Shown piece by piece: positions 7,800-17,300 of a DNA stretch of 64,000 nt. The stretch is from Cellvibrionaceae bacterium (lineage in GTDB: Bacteria > Pseudomonadota > Gammaproteobacteria > Pseudomonadales > Cellvibrionaceae), in the NCBI GenBank assembly GCA_021151525.1, contig JAGKXD010000001.1, positions 62,001-126,000 on the forward strand, given 5' to 3'. Below the pieces are notes generated by a model. It saw nothing but the letters and a program-made list of their open reading frames with translations, made no database searches and was not told the DNA's origin. How positions within the stretch are numbered: position 1 is the stretch's first letter; every line of letters starts with the position of its first letter. The position numbers and the translations under genes were made by a program.

Positions 7800-10355
7800 T
7801 TACTGACAATTAATGGTTGCCGCTGGCGCGGATTCAATTCGAATATGGTGCAAGGTTAGGCTTAATTCCCCCGCAGTGCTCAGCATAAAGGGCGAAAGCA
7901 ACATATCGGTTTTGGCTTTTTTGAAACAGGCCATACTGACTGAAACTGTTTGCCATTGACCAATACTCGTTTTTTGCAGTTCATCTTTTATAGATTTATC
8001 TGCGCCGCAATCTGAACCACAAGTCACGCTAAGCTTCACATCAGCGTTTGGCTTTTTATCGACTTTAAGATCAAACACTAATGCTGCTTTATCCGGCATT
8101 GCGGAATAGTCAATGCGCTCTTTTGCGAGGAAGCCAGCGCTGGCAGATGCTTTGCCAGACCATTGCAGCTGAACAGAATCTTCCTGCACCAAGCGATCTA
8201 CTGCGCGATAGTTAACTGCCCCTAGGGTTACAACACTCGCAGTCACAGCCTTTGAATTATTTAGATCATCCGTTAAGGTTAATTGCCACGGATCAATACT
8301 GCGGTTTTTAAAAATTTCTAAAGATTCAGATAATTTTCTTGCGTCTTGTGCTGCTTCAGACAAATTATCTCCTGCGGTGCTTTTATCCGCATAGGTCATT
8401 CCATAGCCGTAGGGGAAAAGCGGCACGTAATTTTCCTGACCAACGTTCAGAGGAGTTTGATCTGGTGATGCTGGCCATGAGAAAGATAATTTGCCGGTGA
8501 AATCAAAACGCGCTTTGCTTTTTGCATCTGGAATAATGACATCTGCAACACCCGCCCCTTCAGTGCCTGGTTGCCAAATAACGGCAAAAGCGTCAGACGC
8601 ATTTAATTCTGGATTTACCCACAGTGGGCGTCCGGTAATGAATAATGAAACAACTGGAATACCGGCGGCTTTAAATTTTTTCAACAAATTTAATTCTTTG
8701 TCTGATGCGTAATCCAATTTATTAATATCGCCTTGCATTTCTGCATAGGGATTTTCGCCGAAGACAACAACAGCAACATCAGGTTTTTGTTGATATTCAC
8801 CATTAACATTCAGTGTTACTTTGCTGCCATTTGCTTTTGCTGCATCGGCTATGCCTTTGTAAATGGAAGTTGCGCCGGGGAAGTCACTGTTTACGTTGCC
8901 AGTGCCTTGCCATGAAATACTCCAACCACCTGCTTGCTTGCCGATATTGTCTGCGCCATCGCCAGCGATAAGAATTTTGCTCCCCGCTTTGATCGGCAAT
9001 AATTGATTGTTATTTTTCAACAACACCAAGGATTCACGCACAGCTTGACGTGCAATGGCGCGATGCTCGGCAGAGCCTAAGATTTCATTTTTACCCGCGA
9101 GGGCATGAGTTGAAGGCGCGCCTATCGTAAATAGGCCTGCGCGCATTTTTACGCGCAAAATTCTGCGTACCGCATCATCCAAACGCGCTTGAGTAATTAC
9201 ACCACTCTTCACTTGTGCCACTGTATTCTCGTAAAGCACTTTCCAATCATCCGGCACCATAAAAATATCGACGCCCGCATTAAAGGCTTGCGCGCAATTA
9301 TTTTTAGTACAACCAGAAACGAATTCGTGACCGTTCCAATCGCCAACTACCAGACCATCAAAACCCATACGGTTTTTTAGGATATCCGTTAGCAAATACT
9401 GGTTGCCATGCATACGCTCGCCTTGCCAACTATTGAATGATGCCATTACGGTTTGTACACCTGCTTCAATCGCCGTTATGTAACCTTGTGCATGGATTTT
9501 CACTAATTCATCTTCACTGACATCGGTGTTGCCGCGATCAATTCCGCCTTTAGTACCACCATCGCCGAGGAAATGTTTCGCGGTAGCTATAACATGGTTT
9601 TGTGATAAGAAATCACGAGAGTTCGCATCACCTTGTAAACCTTCCACCATTTTTCCGGCATACGATTTTACGAGTTCAGGATTTTCAGAATAGGATTCAT
9701 AGGTGCGACCCCAACGGTCATCACGTACTACTGCAATGGTGGGCGCGAAGCTCCAGCCAATACCGGTGACTGCAATCTCACTTGCAGTAGCCGCGCCGAT
9801 TTTTTTCATTAGCTCAGGATCATGCGCTGCACCCAGCGCTATGTTGTGCGGATAGAGAGTTGCACCAACAACGTTGTTGTGACCGTGTACCGCATCTGTC
9901 CCCCACATAATGGGAATTGCCACGCCGTTTTCATCGGGCTGCATTGACGCTTTATAAAAGCTATCAGCTAAGGCTACCCAGTCTTCAGCTTTGGATAATT
10001 TATTGTTGTTTGGAAATGCACCACCGCCGTTGAGGATTGAACCTATGTGGTACTTTTTAATATCCGCCAAGCTAATACTGCGAATTTCAGGTTGAATGGT
10101 TTGACCGACTTTTTGTTCCAACGTCATCTTTGCTATTAATGCATCGATTTGTTTTTCCATCACAGGATCTTTAGCCACTTTGCTAACAGGCGTTGGCCAA
10201 AGCGAAGGATTGTGGCGTGCCGTTAGCGGGCTCTGAATGTTTGCTGACGCAGCGTTTTTTGCTTTTGGCGCTGGGTGTTCGCAGGCCTCCAAGAGAAATG
10301 CGCAGGCGGTTAAGCCAGCCAAGAGTTGCAAATGTTTTTTTAGAGCATGCGTCAT
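7800..10355 (-). CDS. GH3 exo-beta-glucosidase lipoprotein (ExoP/CelD-like)
   Basis: The 851-residue protein has a probable lipoprotein signal (LLEAC, Cys25). The GH3 N-domain (about 65-410) contains AKHFLGDGGTKGG, with the substrate-binding Lys-His, and VVGDWNGHE with D339 as predicted nucleophile. The GH3 C-domain is about 435-655. A C-terminal domain (about 690-851) matches the extra beta-sandwich known from ExoP-type glucan glucohydrolases. The expected role is to release glucose from the non-reducing ends of beta-1,3- or beta-1,4-gluco-oligosaccharides at the periplasmic face or cell surface. It is upstream of GH16 on the same strand. The leader contains a strong terminator 40 bp before the ATG, implying regulated read-through or a very short promoter arrangement. 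Confidence 0.9.
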   Translation of the reverse strand: MTHALKKHLQLLAGLTACAFLLEACEHPAPKAKNAASANIQSPLTARHNPSLWPTPVSKVAKDPVMEKQIDALIAKMTLEQKVGQTIQPEIRSISLADIKKYHIGSILNGGGAFPNNNKLSKAEDWVALADSFYKASMQPDENGVAIPIMWGTDAVHGHNNVVGATLYPHNIALGAAHDPELMKKIGAATASEIAVTGIGWSFAPTIAVVRDDRWGRTYESYSENPELVKSYAGKMVEGLQGDANSRDFLSQNHVIATAKHFLGDGGTKGGIDRGNTDVSEDELVKIHAQGYITAIEAGVQTVMASFNSWQGERMHGNQYLLTDILKNRMGFDGLVVGDWNGHEFVSGCTKNNCAQAFNAGVDIFMVPDDWKVLYENTVAQVKSGVITQARLDDAVRRILRVKMRAGLFTIGAPSTHALAGKNEILGSAEHRAIARQAVRESLVLLKNNNQLLPIKAGSKILIAGDGADNIGKQAGGWSISWQGTGNVNSDFPGATSIYKGIADAAKANGSKVTLNVNGEYQQKPDVAVVVFGENPYAEMQGDINKLDYASDKELNLLKKFKAAGIPVVSLFITGRPLWVNPELNASDAFAVIWQPGTEGAGVADVIIPDAKSKARFDFTGKLSFSWPASPDQTPLNVGQENYVPLFPYGYGMTYADKSTAGDNLSEAAQDARKLSESLEIFKNRSIDPWQLTLTDDLNNSKAVTASVVTLGAVNYRAVDRLVQEDSVQLQWSGKASASAGFLAKERIDYSAMPDKAALVFDLKVDKKPNADVKLSVTCGSDCGADKSIKDELQKTSIGQWQTVSVSMACFKKAKTDMLLSPFMLSTAGELSLTLHHIRIESAPAATINCQ

Positions 10356-10391
10356 AGAGCTTCACCACAATTCGATCGGTAGATGATGTGC

Positions 10392-10418
10392 AAAAAAAGG
10401 CCCCCAAAACTGGGGGCT
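10392..10418 (-). terminator. intrinsic terminator inside the GH3 leader (possible attenuator)
   Basis: On the minus strand GCCCCC, a short loop and GGGGGC are followed by CC and seven T residues. The T-run ends only about 37 bp upstream of the GH3 ATG, so there is little room for a promoter between terminator and start codon. Either it ends a short upstream RNA or it attenuates GH3 transcription. Confidence 0.75.
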
Positions 10419-10496
10419 ATGCAAGGAGAGCTAACAAGAATGGAAAGGGGTCGGCTTGACGAACAAAAAACTCCTGAACAGACTTGCTAACGCCCA

Positions 10497-10518
10497 AATA
10501 CGGCCTGACCCGTATTTA
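10497..10518. promoter_or_regulatory. perfect dyad AAATACGG-N6-CCGTATTT in the GH3 leader
   Basis: Eight-base arms are exact inverted repeats around a 6-base centre. It sits between the shared TCCCA/TGGGA element and the leader terminator. Its size fits either an operator for a dimeric regulator or an RNA hairpin that could compete with the terminator; sequence alone cannot decide. Confidence 0.45.
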
Positions 10519-10633
10519 GGTTCGGTTGTTTCAACGCAATATTTATCGAGTTATCACTGCGCTTGAAACGAAACTGGTTGGTAAATGGGTTTTACCTTGC
10601 GCTGAATAATGCGGCGATTCGCAAATAGAGTCG

Positions 10634-10663
10634 TCCCACTTTCAAGAAACGTACAAGGTGGGG
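10634..10663 (-). promoter_or_regulatory. shared glucan-locus element, copy B (upstream of GH3)
   Basis: Plus-strand TCCCA at 10634 and TGGGG at 10659-10663 form the arms, followed by CTG and TTCACTTTT. The same arms, a similar spacing and the same TTCACTTTT flank occur upstream of GH81 (26215-26245). It lies about 280 bp upstream of the GH3 start and in the same orientation relative to the gene as the other copies. Confidence 0.5.
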
Positions 10664-10874
10664 CTGTTCACTTTTTAGTGTCTAGGTTTGAAACTTAGGT
10701 TTGCAGAATCTAATTTATTAGAACTGTGTGCCCATGGCTTTAATAAGGGCCAATACTAAAAGAATTCAACACTAATCAAGTTCGACTTTACGAAACGCTG
10801 AGACGGGACAAATACTGAGGAATATAAAACACTAGCCGAAGGCAAAAGTGCGATTGCGCTTTTGTGAAGGGTCA

Positions 10875-10912
10875 ATAGCATCGGACAGCACTGAAGCGCT
10901 GTCCGATGCTAT
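10875..10912 (-). terminator. 15-bp stem-loop after halogenase 1
   Basis: The arms at 10875-10889 and 10898-10912 pair perfectly around an 8-base loop, starting just after the halogenase stop at 10920. The T-run expected on the minus strand is poor. It may act with the neighbouring hairpin at 10843-10864 as a terminator or 3' stabiliser. Confidence 0.55.
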
Positions 10913-10919
10913 GAATCAA

Positions 10920-12482
10920 TTAGATCTTAGGAAAACTATACTCGCTCAAACGTTGGAGCAGCTCTCTATTACTTGGCAAGCGATTCACCAACTGCTGAGT
11001 TTTCTTGGCATTCTCCTCAAATAGACTATTTGCCATTTCCGCTCTCTCGCTTATGTTTCTACGATTAGATTGGCCATAGGTATTTTTAGCGTCCATACCA
11101 AAAAATACATATTGAAAGCTTGCCGAAGGAAACATCTCTCCAACATGCGTGGTGTCATAAACCCAAGGAAGCTGATACTTCCACAGCGCCAATAGCTCTT
11201 TGAGGCTTTCCGGCATAGTGTCGGGACTACAATGGTCGCGCCAATACTGCGAATCTGTTCGCTGGGTTAATACATAGTGTAATTTCAAAAACTCAATGAT
11301 CTTTGCCCAGTGATGGTTAAACTTTTGGTTAAAGCGACCCGCAACTATATCCATAACTGAACGATTCGCCGGGAGTTGCTCGCTAATCATTCGTGCCGAC
11401 GATTCAATTAACACTAGAGCGGTTGCCTCAAGCGGCTCTAGAAAGCCTGCCGCAATACCCACCGCCACACAGTTTTTGTGCCAGAACTTTTCACGATGAC
11501 CTGGGGTAAACGTCAACTTACGCGGCATAATCTTAGCTGCCGCCTCTTTACCTATGCTAGGTTCAAGGTATTTCCGCAAGGTTTGGTCGGCCTGCTCATC
11601 GGTTGTGTAGGCACTAGAGAATACATTTCCAACTCCGCGCCGTGTGGGTAACCCAATATCCCAAATCCAACCTGAATCTGTTGCCGTTGAGTGCGTGCAA
11701 GATTCTATATCGCCTTGCGGATTAGCGTAGGGCACTTGTACGGCCAAAGCGCTGTCGTTGAATAAAATATGACGCTCTTCTTTAAAGGGAATTTGGTAAT
11801 GCTGACCAAGCAGCAGTGAGGCGAACCCCGAACAGTCTACAAACAGATCACCATTGATATCGCCGTTCGCTTGTGTGGTTAGAGAGGCAATATCGCCCGT
11901 ATCTGTTGAATTTATCTGCACAACATGATCGGAAATGTAGGTAACACCTAAATTGTCGATGCAATGCTTTTTCAGTAACACAGCAAACTTGGTGGCATCA
12001 AGGTGATACCCATAGTTCATTACGCCCGCGTATTCCGGCGTAGACATCTGCTTGGGCGCCAAATGACGATCGGACAAAAAGCTCTGCGGACAAACCGCAT
12101 CGGAAAAACTTATTTTGTTTTTAAACGGCAACCAATGTTCGGCCAGATTTATTTCTGAATAATTGTCGGGCAGGGTAAACGGGTGGTAATAGAACTCGCC
12201 ATCACCTTTGATCCAGTTGATAAATTTTGAACCCTGCTTAAAGCTCGCATCACACTCACGAAGAAATTGTGTTTCAGAAATGCCGATTTTCTTTAAGGTT
12301 GCACGCATGGAAGGCCAAGTACCTTCACCAACGCCGATGCTGGCGATATCCGGTGACTCAATTAAGATCACCTCAATACCCGTTTCCTTATTGACAAGAT
12401 GGTCAGCCGCAATAACACCCGCCGTTAACCAACCCGCTGAACCACCACCGACAATGACGATTTTTTTTACCGAATTATTCAT
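10920..12482 (-). CDS. flavin-dependent tryptophan-halogenase-family protein (halogenase 1)
   Basis: The 520-residue protein has the FAD-binding motif GGGSAGW at residues 12-18, VGEGTWP at about 51-57, and FLEPLEAT corresponding to the PrnA glutamate region. Lys82 in ASFKQG aligns with the catalytic Lys79 of PrnA. The WxWxIP motif that separates halogenases from monooxygenases is altered to WIWDIGLP, with extra residues before the proline. The family uses reduced FAD and halide to make hypohalous acid held near the Lys. The substrate here is unknown. It is divergent from the receptor operon across a 1.9 kb gap, and upstream of GH3. Related proteins recur beside TonB-dependent receptors in several proteobacteria. 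Family call firm, halogenating activity unproven. Confidence 0.85.
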   Translation of the reverse strand: MNNSVKKIVIVGGGSAGWLTAGVIAADHLVNKETGIEVILIESPDIASIGVGEGTWPSMRATLKKIGISETQFLRECDASFKQGSKFINWIKGDGEFYYHPFTLPDNYSEINLAEHWLPFKNKISFSDAVCPQSFLSDRHLAPKQMSTPEYAGVMNYGYHLDATKFAVLLKKHCIDNLGVTYISDHVVQINSTDTGDIASLTTQANGDINGDLFVDCSGFASLLLGQHYQIPFKEERHILFNDSALAVQVPYANPQGDIESCTHSTATDSGWIWDIGLPTRRGVGNVFSSAYTTDEQADQTLRKYLEPSIGKEAAAKIMPRKLTFTPGHREKFWHKNCVAVGIAAGFLEPLEATALVLIESSARMISEQLPANRSVMDIVAGRFNQKFNHHWAKIIEFLKLHYVLTQRTDSQYWRDHCSPDTMPESLKELLALWKYQLPWVYDTTHVGEMFPSASFQYVFFGMDAKNTYGQSNRRNISERAEMANSLFEENAKKTQQLVNRLPSNRELLQRLSEYSFPKI

Positions 12483-13196
12483 AGCGCTTGTTCTTAGAAA
12501 GTTGATATCGAAAAACTACTCTCAAAAACGATTAGCAGATGAACTGCTCTCGTAGATTATTGTTGTGGCAAATATTTTTTGCAGCCAACTCTATCATAAG
12601 TTTTCTCAGGTCTGCAGCTCCACCGTCAGTACCAGAAGAGGAACTCCTGTACACACCATTCCGCAATCGATTGGCGACCCCAATACTATTGATATTATTT
12701 TCTTGCGTTTGCCTCAGTCACAAGAAAAAGTATTTATAGATGAAGGAAGACCTGAAATTAAATTCAACCAAATTTACTTATGGTCAATTTGTACATTAAT
12801 AACAAGAAAAACTGTTGATCTTGGTGCGCCGTACGAATCATTACTGCCGGCGTTAGATGTGTATTGACTTGCCAGCTAAACTGGATAGCAAATAATTATT
12901 GCTCTACTTCTGAAAAGCTCTCTATTGGGGCAATGTTCGCCCCCGGCGCTTAAATATAACATCTAGGATATTTGTAAATACAACTCAAAACCTAAGCTAC
13001 TATTTCCTGCATATGGGCTTCATTGCGGAAAAAGTGACCATACAACTTAGCCAAAATACCCGCCTTTTCAAAAGAATTAAAACTCATAGCATCAACAAAA
13101 AAATTCGAAGCAGCTCAAAAATCGTGGAAAATTAAGCGACAAATATTAAAGATAAATATTATTTAATTGTCATCTATTTCAACTATTCGCGCGAAA

Positions 13197-13235
13197 TACC
13201 GTTCGAATAACCCCAATACAGCTATTCGAACGGTA
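13197..13235. promoter_or_regulatory. perfect 13-bp inverted repeat (TACCGTTCGAATA arms)
   Basis: TACCGTTCGAATA at 13197-13209 is mirrored exactly at 13223-13235 around a 13-base spacer. Just before it, TTCGCGCGAA (about 13186-13195) is itself palindromic, and the TATTCG/CGAATA half-site recurs through the block. This clustering looks more like an operator array than a terminator, as no T-run follows. Confidence 0.5.
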
Positions 13236-13338
13236 AATATTTATCACTTAATGCATCAATAAGCTGGTTAGTCCTAGATTTAACAGTCTGATTATTATGA
13301 GATTTATTTAATTCATTTAAAATTTATTTAAATGAACT

Positions 13339-13371
13339 TCCCATGTTTAGCAAAAAATATTTATTAGGACG
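13339..13371 (+). promoter_or_regulatory. shared glucan-locus element, copy A-prime (degenerate right arm)
   Basis: Begins TCCCATGTTT and ends TTAGGACG. Over 33 bases it aligns without gaps to copy A (13585-13617), sharing the first ten bases, a central CAAAA and the final GGACG. The right arm is weaker (TAGGA). Confidence 0.4.
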
Positions 13372-13584
13372 CTTAAAGCTTGTGTCCTTGTGATTATCGC
13401 CCTACGGCAAACGCATCAGATAAAAAATTTTGTGCAAAATGATACAGCCAGCATAGAAAATCGCTGAACAAAATGTATTAATTTTGCAAACTCAAGAGTA
13501 GAGTCTCTTGCGGTAGCTCCATAAGTTCGGAGTGTTGGCCTGATAAAAAATTAGCAGATTTTGGAAAAACACCCTCAAAAGACG

Positions 13585-13617
13585 TCCCATGTTTGCCAAA
13601 ACGGCGTTAGTGGGACG
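13585..13617 (+). promoter_or_regulatory. shared glucan-locus element, copy A (upstream of the receptor)
   Basis: TCCCATGTTTGCC opens the element and TTAGTGGGACG closes it. GTCCCA and TGGGAC are exact inverted arms, with a GCC/GGC inner pair and an outer CCCTC/GAGGG pair, so a nested stem-loop can form. The same ordered blocks are found on the coding strand upstream of GH81. It lies about 750 bp before the receptor ATG. Confidence 0.5.
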
Positions 13618-13899
13618 ATTGGGAGGGTTGTAGCTGTAGAATGGCGCCCCTACTGAATGCTCATTTATAACGCTAAATCGTTCAATTCAATTCCTTGGTT
13701 GTAAAAACCGTAGTGGTTGCGCTTTTCACAGAAATAATATTTTGAGGTGTGGCACCAATTTATAAAAATATAGGCCTTAGGATCTAAAGCCGTAAAAGTC
13801 AGTTTTAAAGAAGAAAAAATTGTACTTGTAAGGTTTTGGGCTATCCTGTTTCCTAAACAACTAATCAGTATGTTGTTTGCTTGAGCAAGGGGAATATTG

Positions 13900-14118
13900 A
13901 TGCATAAAAAAAGATATTTTGAAAAAAGATATAGTTATTCCACGCTAACGAAGAAGTTCACCGAAAAAATCAGGCATTTTTTAACCGATTCAAGCCTCCT
14001 TTTTAAGGCCAGCACGACTCCAAATCAGTCGTCCAGCGCCAAATATTACATAAATCATGTTGCCAAATTATACCCGCCTATGCGACAGTTGACAGCGCTG
14101 TCTTTTGGGCGCCTGTAA
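13900..14118 (+). CDS. possible small basic protein or leader ORF (72 codons)
   Basis: ATG at 13900 is preceded by AAGGGG at 7 bp spacing, one of the better ribosome binding sites in the region. The product, MHKKRYFEKRYSY onward, is rich in Lys, Arg and Tyr and resembles no family I know. It sits between the shared elements and the receptor on the same strand, so it would lie in the receptor's transcript if that starts near copy A. It may be a leader peptide, a small protein or chance. Composition is not strongly coding-like. Confidence 0.25.
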   Translation: MHKKRYFEKRYSYSTLTKKFTEKIRHFLTDSSLLFKASTTPNQSSSAKYYINHVAKLYPPMRQLTALSFGRL

Positions 14119-14253
14119 ACTATTGCATATGGCAATGTGTACGGTTACATGTTTTTTAGAAAACGGTCTTTATTCTAATAAACGATATAAAGAGTGCATC
14201 ATTCAAGAATTTTTATTGGTTAATACAACATCCTTTAGTTAATCAATAAGACA

Positions 14254-14296
14254 TTGCTCCAACTTCCAATGGAGCAAGGTTGCTTGCCTAAGCAAG
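14254..14296 (+). promoter_or_regulatory. two hairpins in the receptor 5' leader
   Basis: TTGCTCCA (14254-14261) pairs with TGGAGCAA (14270-14277), and CTTGC (14283-14287) pairs with GCAAG (14292-14296). A related TTGCTTGAGCAA dyad is at about 13877. Repeated CTTGC/GCAAG half-sites 70-110 bp before the start codon suggest operator sites or leader RNA structure. Confidence 0.35.
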
Positions 14297-14366
14297 ACTT
14301 TGTGGCTGGGTCAGCAATTGCGGTATTGGAAAATATAACTTCATAATGATTTTAAAGGAGTACTCC

Positions 14367-17300
14367 ATGTACAAAACAGTTAGCTTCAAGAAAAAACTGC
14401 TTGCTACGTTAGTTGCTTCGTCTACTATCGGCTTGAGCAACCTTGCTCTCGCTCAAGATGACGCAGAAGAAATCGTAGTAACCGGTATTAAGGCGTCGTT
14501 ACAACGCGCTGTGGATATCAAACGCGACTCGGCTGGTGTTGTTGACGCAATCTCTTCAGAAGACATCGGTAAAATGCCAGATTCCAACTTGGCTGAGTCT
14601 CTGCAACGTATCACCGGTATTTCTATTGATCGTACCGATGGTGAAGGTTCTCGCATTACCTCTCGTGGTTTCGGTCCTGCATACAACTTGGTAACCCTTA
14701 ACGGTCGCCAATTGGCATCTGCTTCTATCGGTGAAGGTGGTGGCGTAGACAGCACTCGTTCATTCGACATGAGCAACATTGCTTCTGAATCTGTTAACGG
14801 CGTGCAAGTTTACAAAACTGGTAAAGCAAGTGTTCCTACCGGTGGTATCGGTGCAACCGTAAACCTTTCAACTGCTAAACCATTCGACCACGAAGGCTTC
14901 AAAGCTTCTGTTGGTGGTAAGTTGTTAACCGACCAATCTAGTGATGTTGGCGCAAAAACCACTCCAGAATTGTCTGGTTTTGTTAGCTGGTCTGACGAAA
15001 TGTTTGGTGCGTCTTTGTCTTTGACTCACCAAGAGCGTACCAGTGGTCGTTCAGGTTTTGCTGGCCCAGGTTGGGGCGATGTATTGCAACATTACTCTGG
15101 CGGCGGCATTTTCAGCGGTGGCTACTCAGCTGACGCAATTACTGAAAACGCACCAGCAACCGGCGACTTGGCTACCCGTACTCAAGAAGCTCACTTCTTC
15201 CATACCGATACATCACGTCGTCGTGATAACGGTTTGTTGACTTTGCAATTCAAGCCAACTGATAAAATCACCGCAACTCTTGACTACATGAAGGCCGAAA
15301 CCAAAATGGCTTCACAAGAGGATATCTACTCTTTGTGGTTCTCTGATGGTGCTTGGGCGAACAACGGTACTAAGTGGGATGGCAACAAGATCAGCGCTAC
15401 TCCTCTTTACATGTGGCAATCGAATGGTGCAGGTACCACTCCTCGCGATATCGCGTTGAAAAACGGTCTGCGCACAGCTGACAACAAACTGGACGATTTA
15501 GGTCTTAACGTAGGTTTCGAAGCTACTGATAACTTGACCCTGAATCTTGATGTTCACCACTCTAAATCAAGCGCAACTCCTTGGTATGACCGTGCACCAG
15601 GTTCAAACGTGACCTTGGGTATTGGTGTTAACACCATTATCGGTCAAGGTTTGGATATGAGCGGCGACCTGCCTTTGATTGCTAGCGTACTTAACGACGG
15701 TAGCATCAAGAAGAGCGATGTAGGTTCTACCATTAGCCAATTGGTTAGCGCTCGTTCTTGGGCTGACGTGAAAGAAGCTAAAGTGACTGGTACCTATAAG
15801 TTTGCTGACTCAGGTGCAATCAACTTTGGTTTCGACTCATTGCAAACTGAAGCAATTCAAAAACAATCTGACATCGGTAACGCAACAATGCGCGGTGGTT
15901 GGAGCGTTATGGCTCCAGGTGACATTAACCCGAACTGGTTTGAGTTGATTAATTTCAACAGCTATTTCGATGGTTACAACTCACAATTGTCTCCAGAAGC
16001 CAAAGCCTTCTTCACAAAAGTTGGCCACAACGGTGCTAACGCCACTTCGAACATCACTGGCGTACGTGTTACCAACTTCAACGCAGTTGCTCGTGCGATG
16101 TTTGCCGATTCTCCAGGCAAAACTCCATACGCTGCAAACCCAGTTGACAGCTTAGACCGTAAGGTTGATGAAGACATTAAAGCTGCTTACATTGAATCCG
16201 ATCTCCACGGCGAATTGGGTGACATGAAAGTAGACGTGTCTGCTGGTCTTCGTTATGAAACTACTGACGTAGATTCTTACTCACGCGTTGCGCCAAGAAA
16301 ACTGACTTGGACAGCTGACCGTGACTTCAACAACGAAGCTATCGGTGCTGCTGGCTCAATTCCTTACAGCGTGAACTCGTTCCACTACAACAATGTTCTG
16401 CCTAACTTGGACTTGACCTTCCACGTTACTGATAGCTTGATTGCTCGTGCGTCAAGCAGCAAGACCATTGCTCGTGCGAACTACAACGATCTGCAAATGG
16501 GTGCTGCAGGTAGCCCACCAAGAGGCGGACCATTGTTAGCTACTGGTTTGATGGGTACCAGCTCTGACGGTAACGTTAAGTTGAAGCCAATCGAATCTAA
16601 CAACTTGGACTTCTCAGTTGAATACTATTTCAACAATACTGACTATGTTTCTGTTGGTTATTTCGATAAACGCGTACCTAACTTCATTGGTACTGCAGAA
16701 AGCAACGTAACTTATGCAAAAACACAAGATCCAAGTAATGGCCCACGTGCTATCGCTGCAGCGGCTGCCTTGAGAGCTCAAGGTTTTGCAGTAACTGACC
16801 GTAACTTGTTCCAAATGGTTGCCATGATGAATGGTACTTCCAACGGTTGTATCAACACTTCAGCTGCTAATCTGTGTGGTACCGGCGGTACCTTTAACCC
16901 AGCAGATTACGAGAAGTGGAGTAACGGTACAGACATCGTAGCTGTTGCAGGTGACCCAGGTGTTACCAACATCACTACAATGCCAGTTAACTCTAAAGAC
17001 GCTACTTTGAACGGTTGGGAATTCGCAGCTCAGCACTTCTTCGGTGACAGCGGCTTCGGTATTCAGGCTAACTACACCGTTGTTAACGGCAGTATCGGTT
17101 ACAACTTCAAAGCAGAACCAGGTGCGGGTCAATTCGCATTGGCAGGTTTGAGCGATTCAGCGAACGTTGTTGGTATCTATGAAAAAGACCAATGGCAAGC
17201 TCGTATTGCTTACAACTGGCGTGACAAGTTCCTTGATAATCCAAACGCTGGTGGCGGTGAGCCAGAGTTCACTAAGGCCTTCGGTCAAGTTGACTTCAGC

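Larger units (their letters stand above)
10356..10919. other. GH3 leader/promoter region downstream of halogenase 1
   Basis: This 564-bp gap holds, in the order transcribed toward GH3: a long hairpin at the end of the halogenase gene (10875-10912); a smaller hairpin (10843-10864); the shared TCCCA/TGGGA element (10634-10663); a perfect 8-bp dyad AAATACGG...CCGTATTT (10497-10518); and an intrinsic terminator (10392-10418). On the GH3 strand I see no ATG-initiated leader peptide between the shared element and the terminator. No coding gene is supported. Confidence 0.5.
12483..14366. other. 1.9 kb regulatory gap between halogenase 1 and the TonB-dependent receptor
   Basis: This AT-rich region contains no convincing conserved gene. 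It holds two copies of the shared TCCCA/TGGGA element (13339-13371 and 13585-13617), a perfect 13-bp inverted repeat (13197-13235), a small ORF with a good ribosome binding site (13900-14118) and two hairpins just before the receptor (14254-14277 and 14283-14296). The stretch 12565-12870 has short open frames with protein-like composition in two plus-strand frames; this could be a decayed gene, but I recognise no family. Confidence 0.6.

Noticed and set aside
12539..12867. Overlapping plus-strand ORFs with protein-like stretches (PEEELLYTPF, VDLGAPYESLLPALDVY)
   Set aside because: They could be a frameshifted remnant, but no family, start or ribosome binding site supports a gene.
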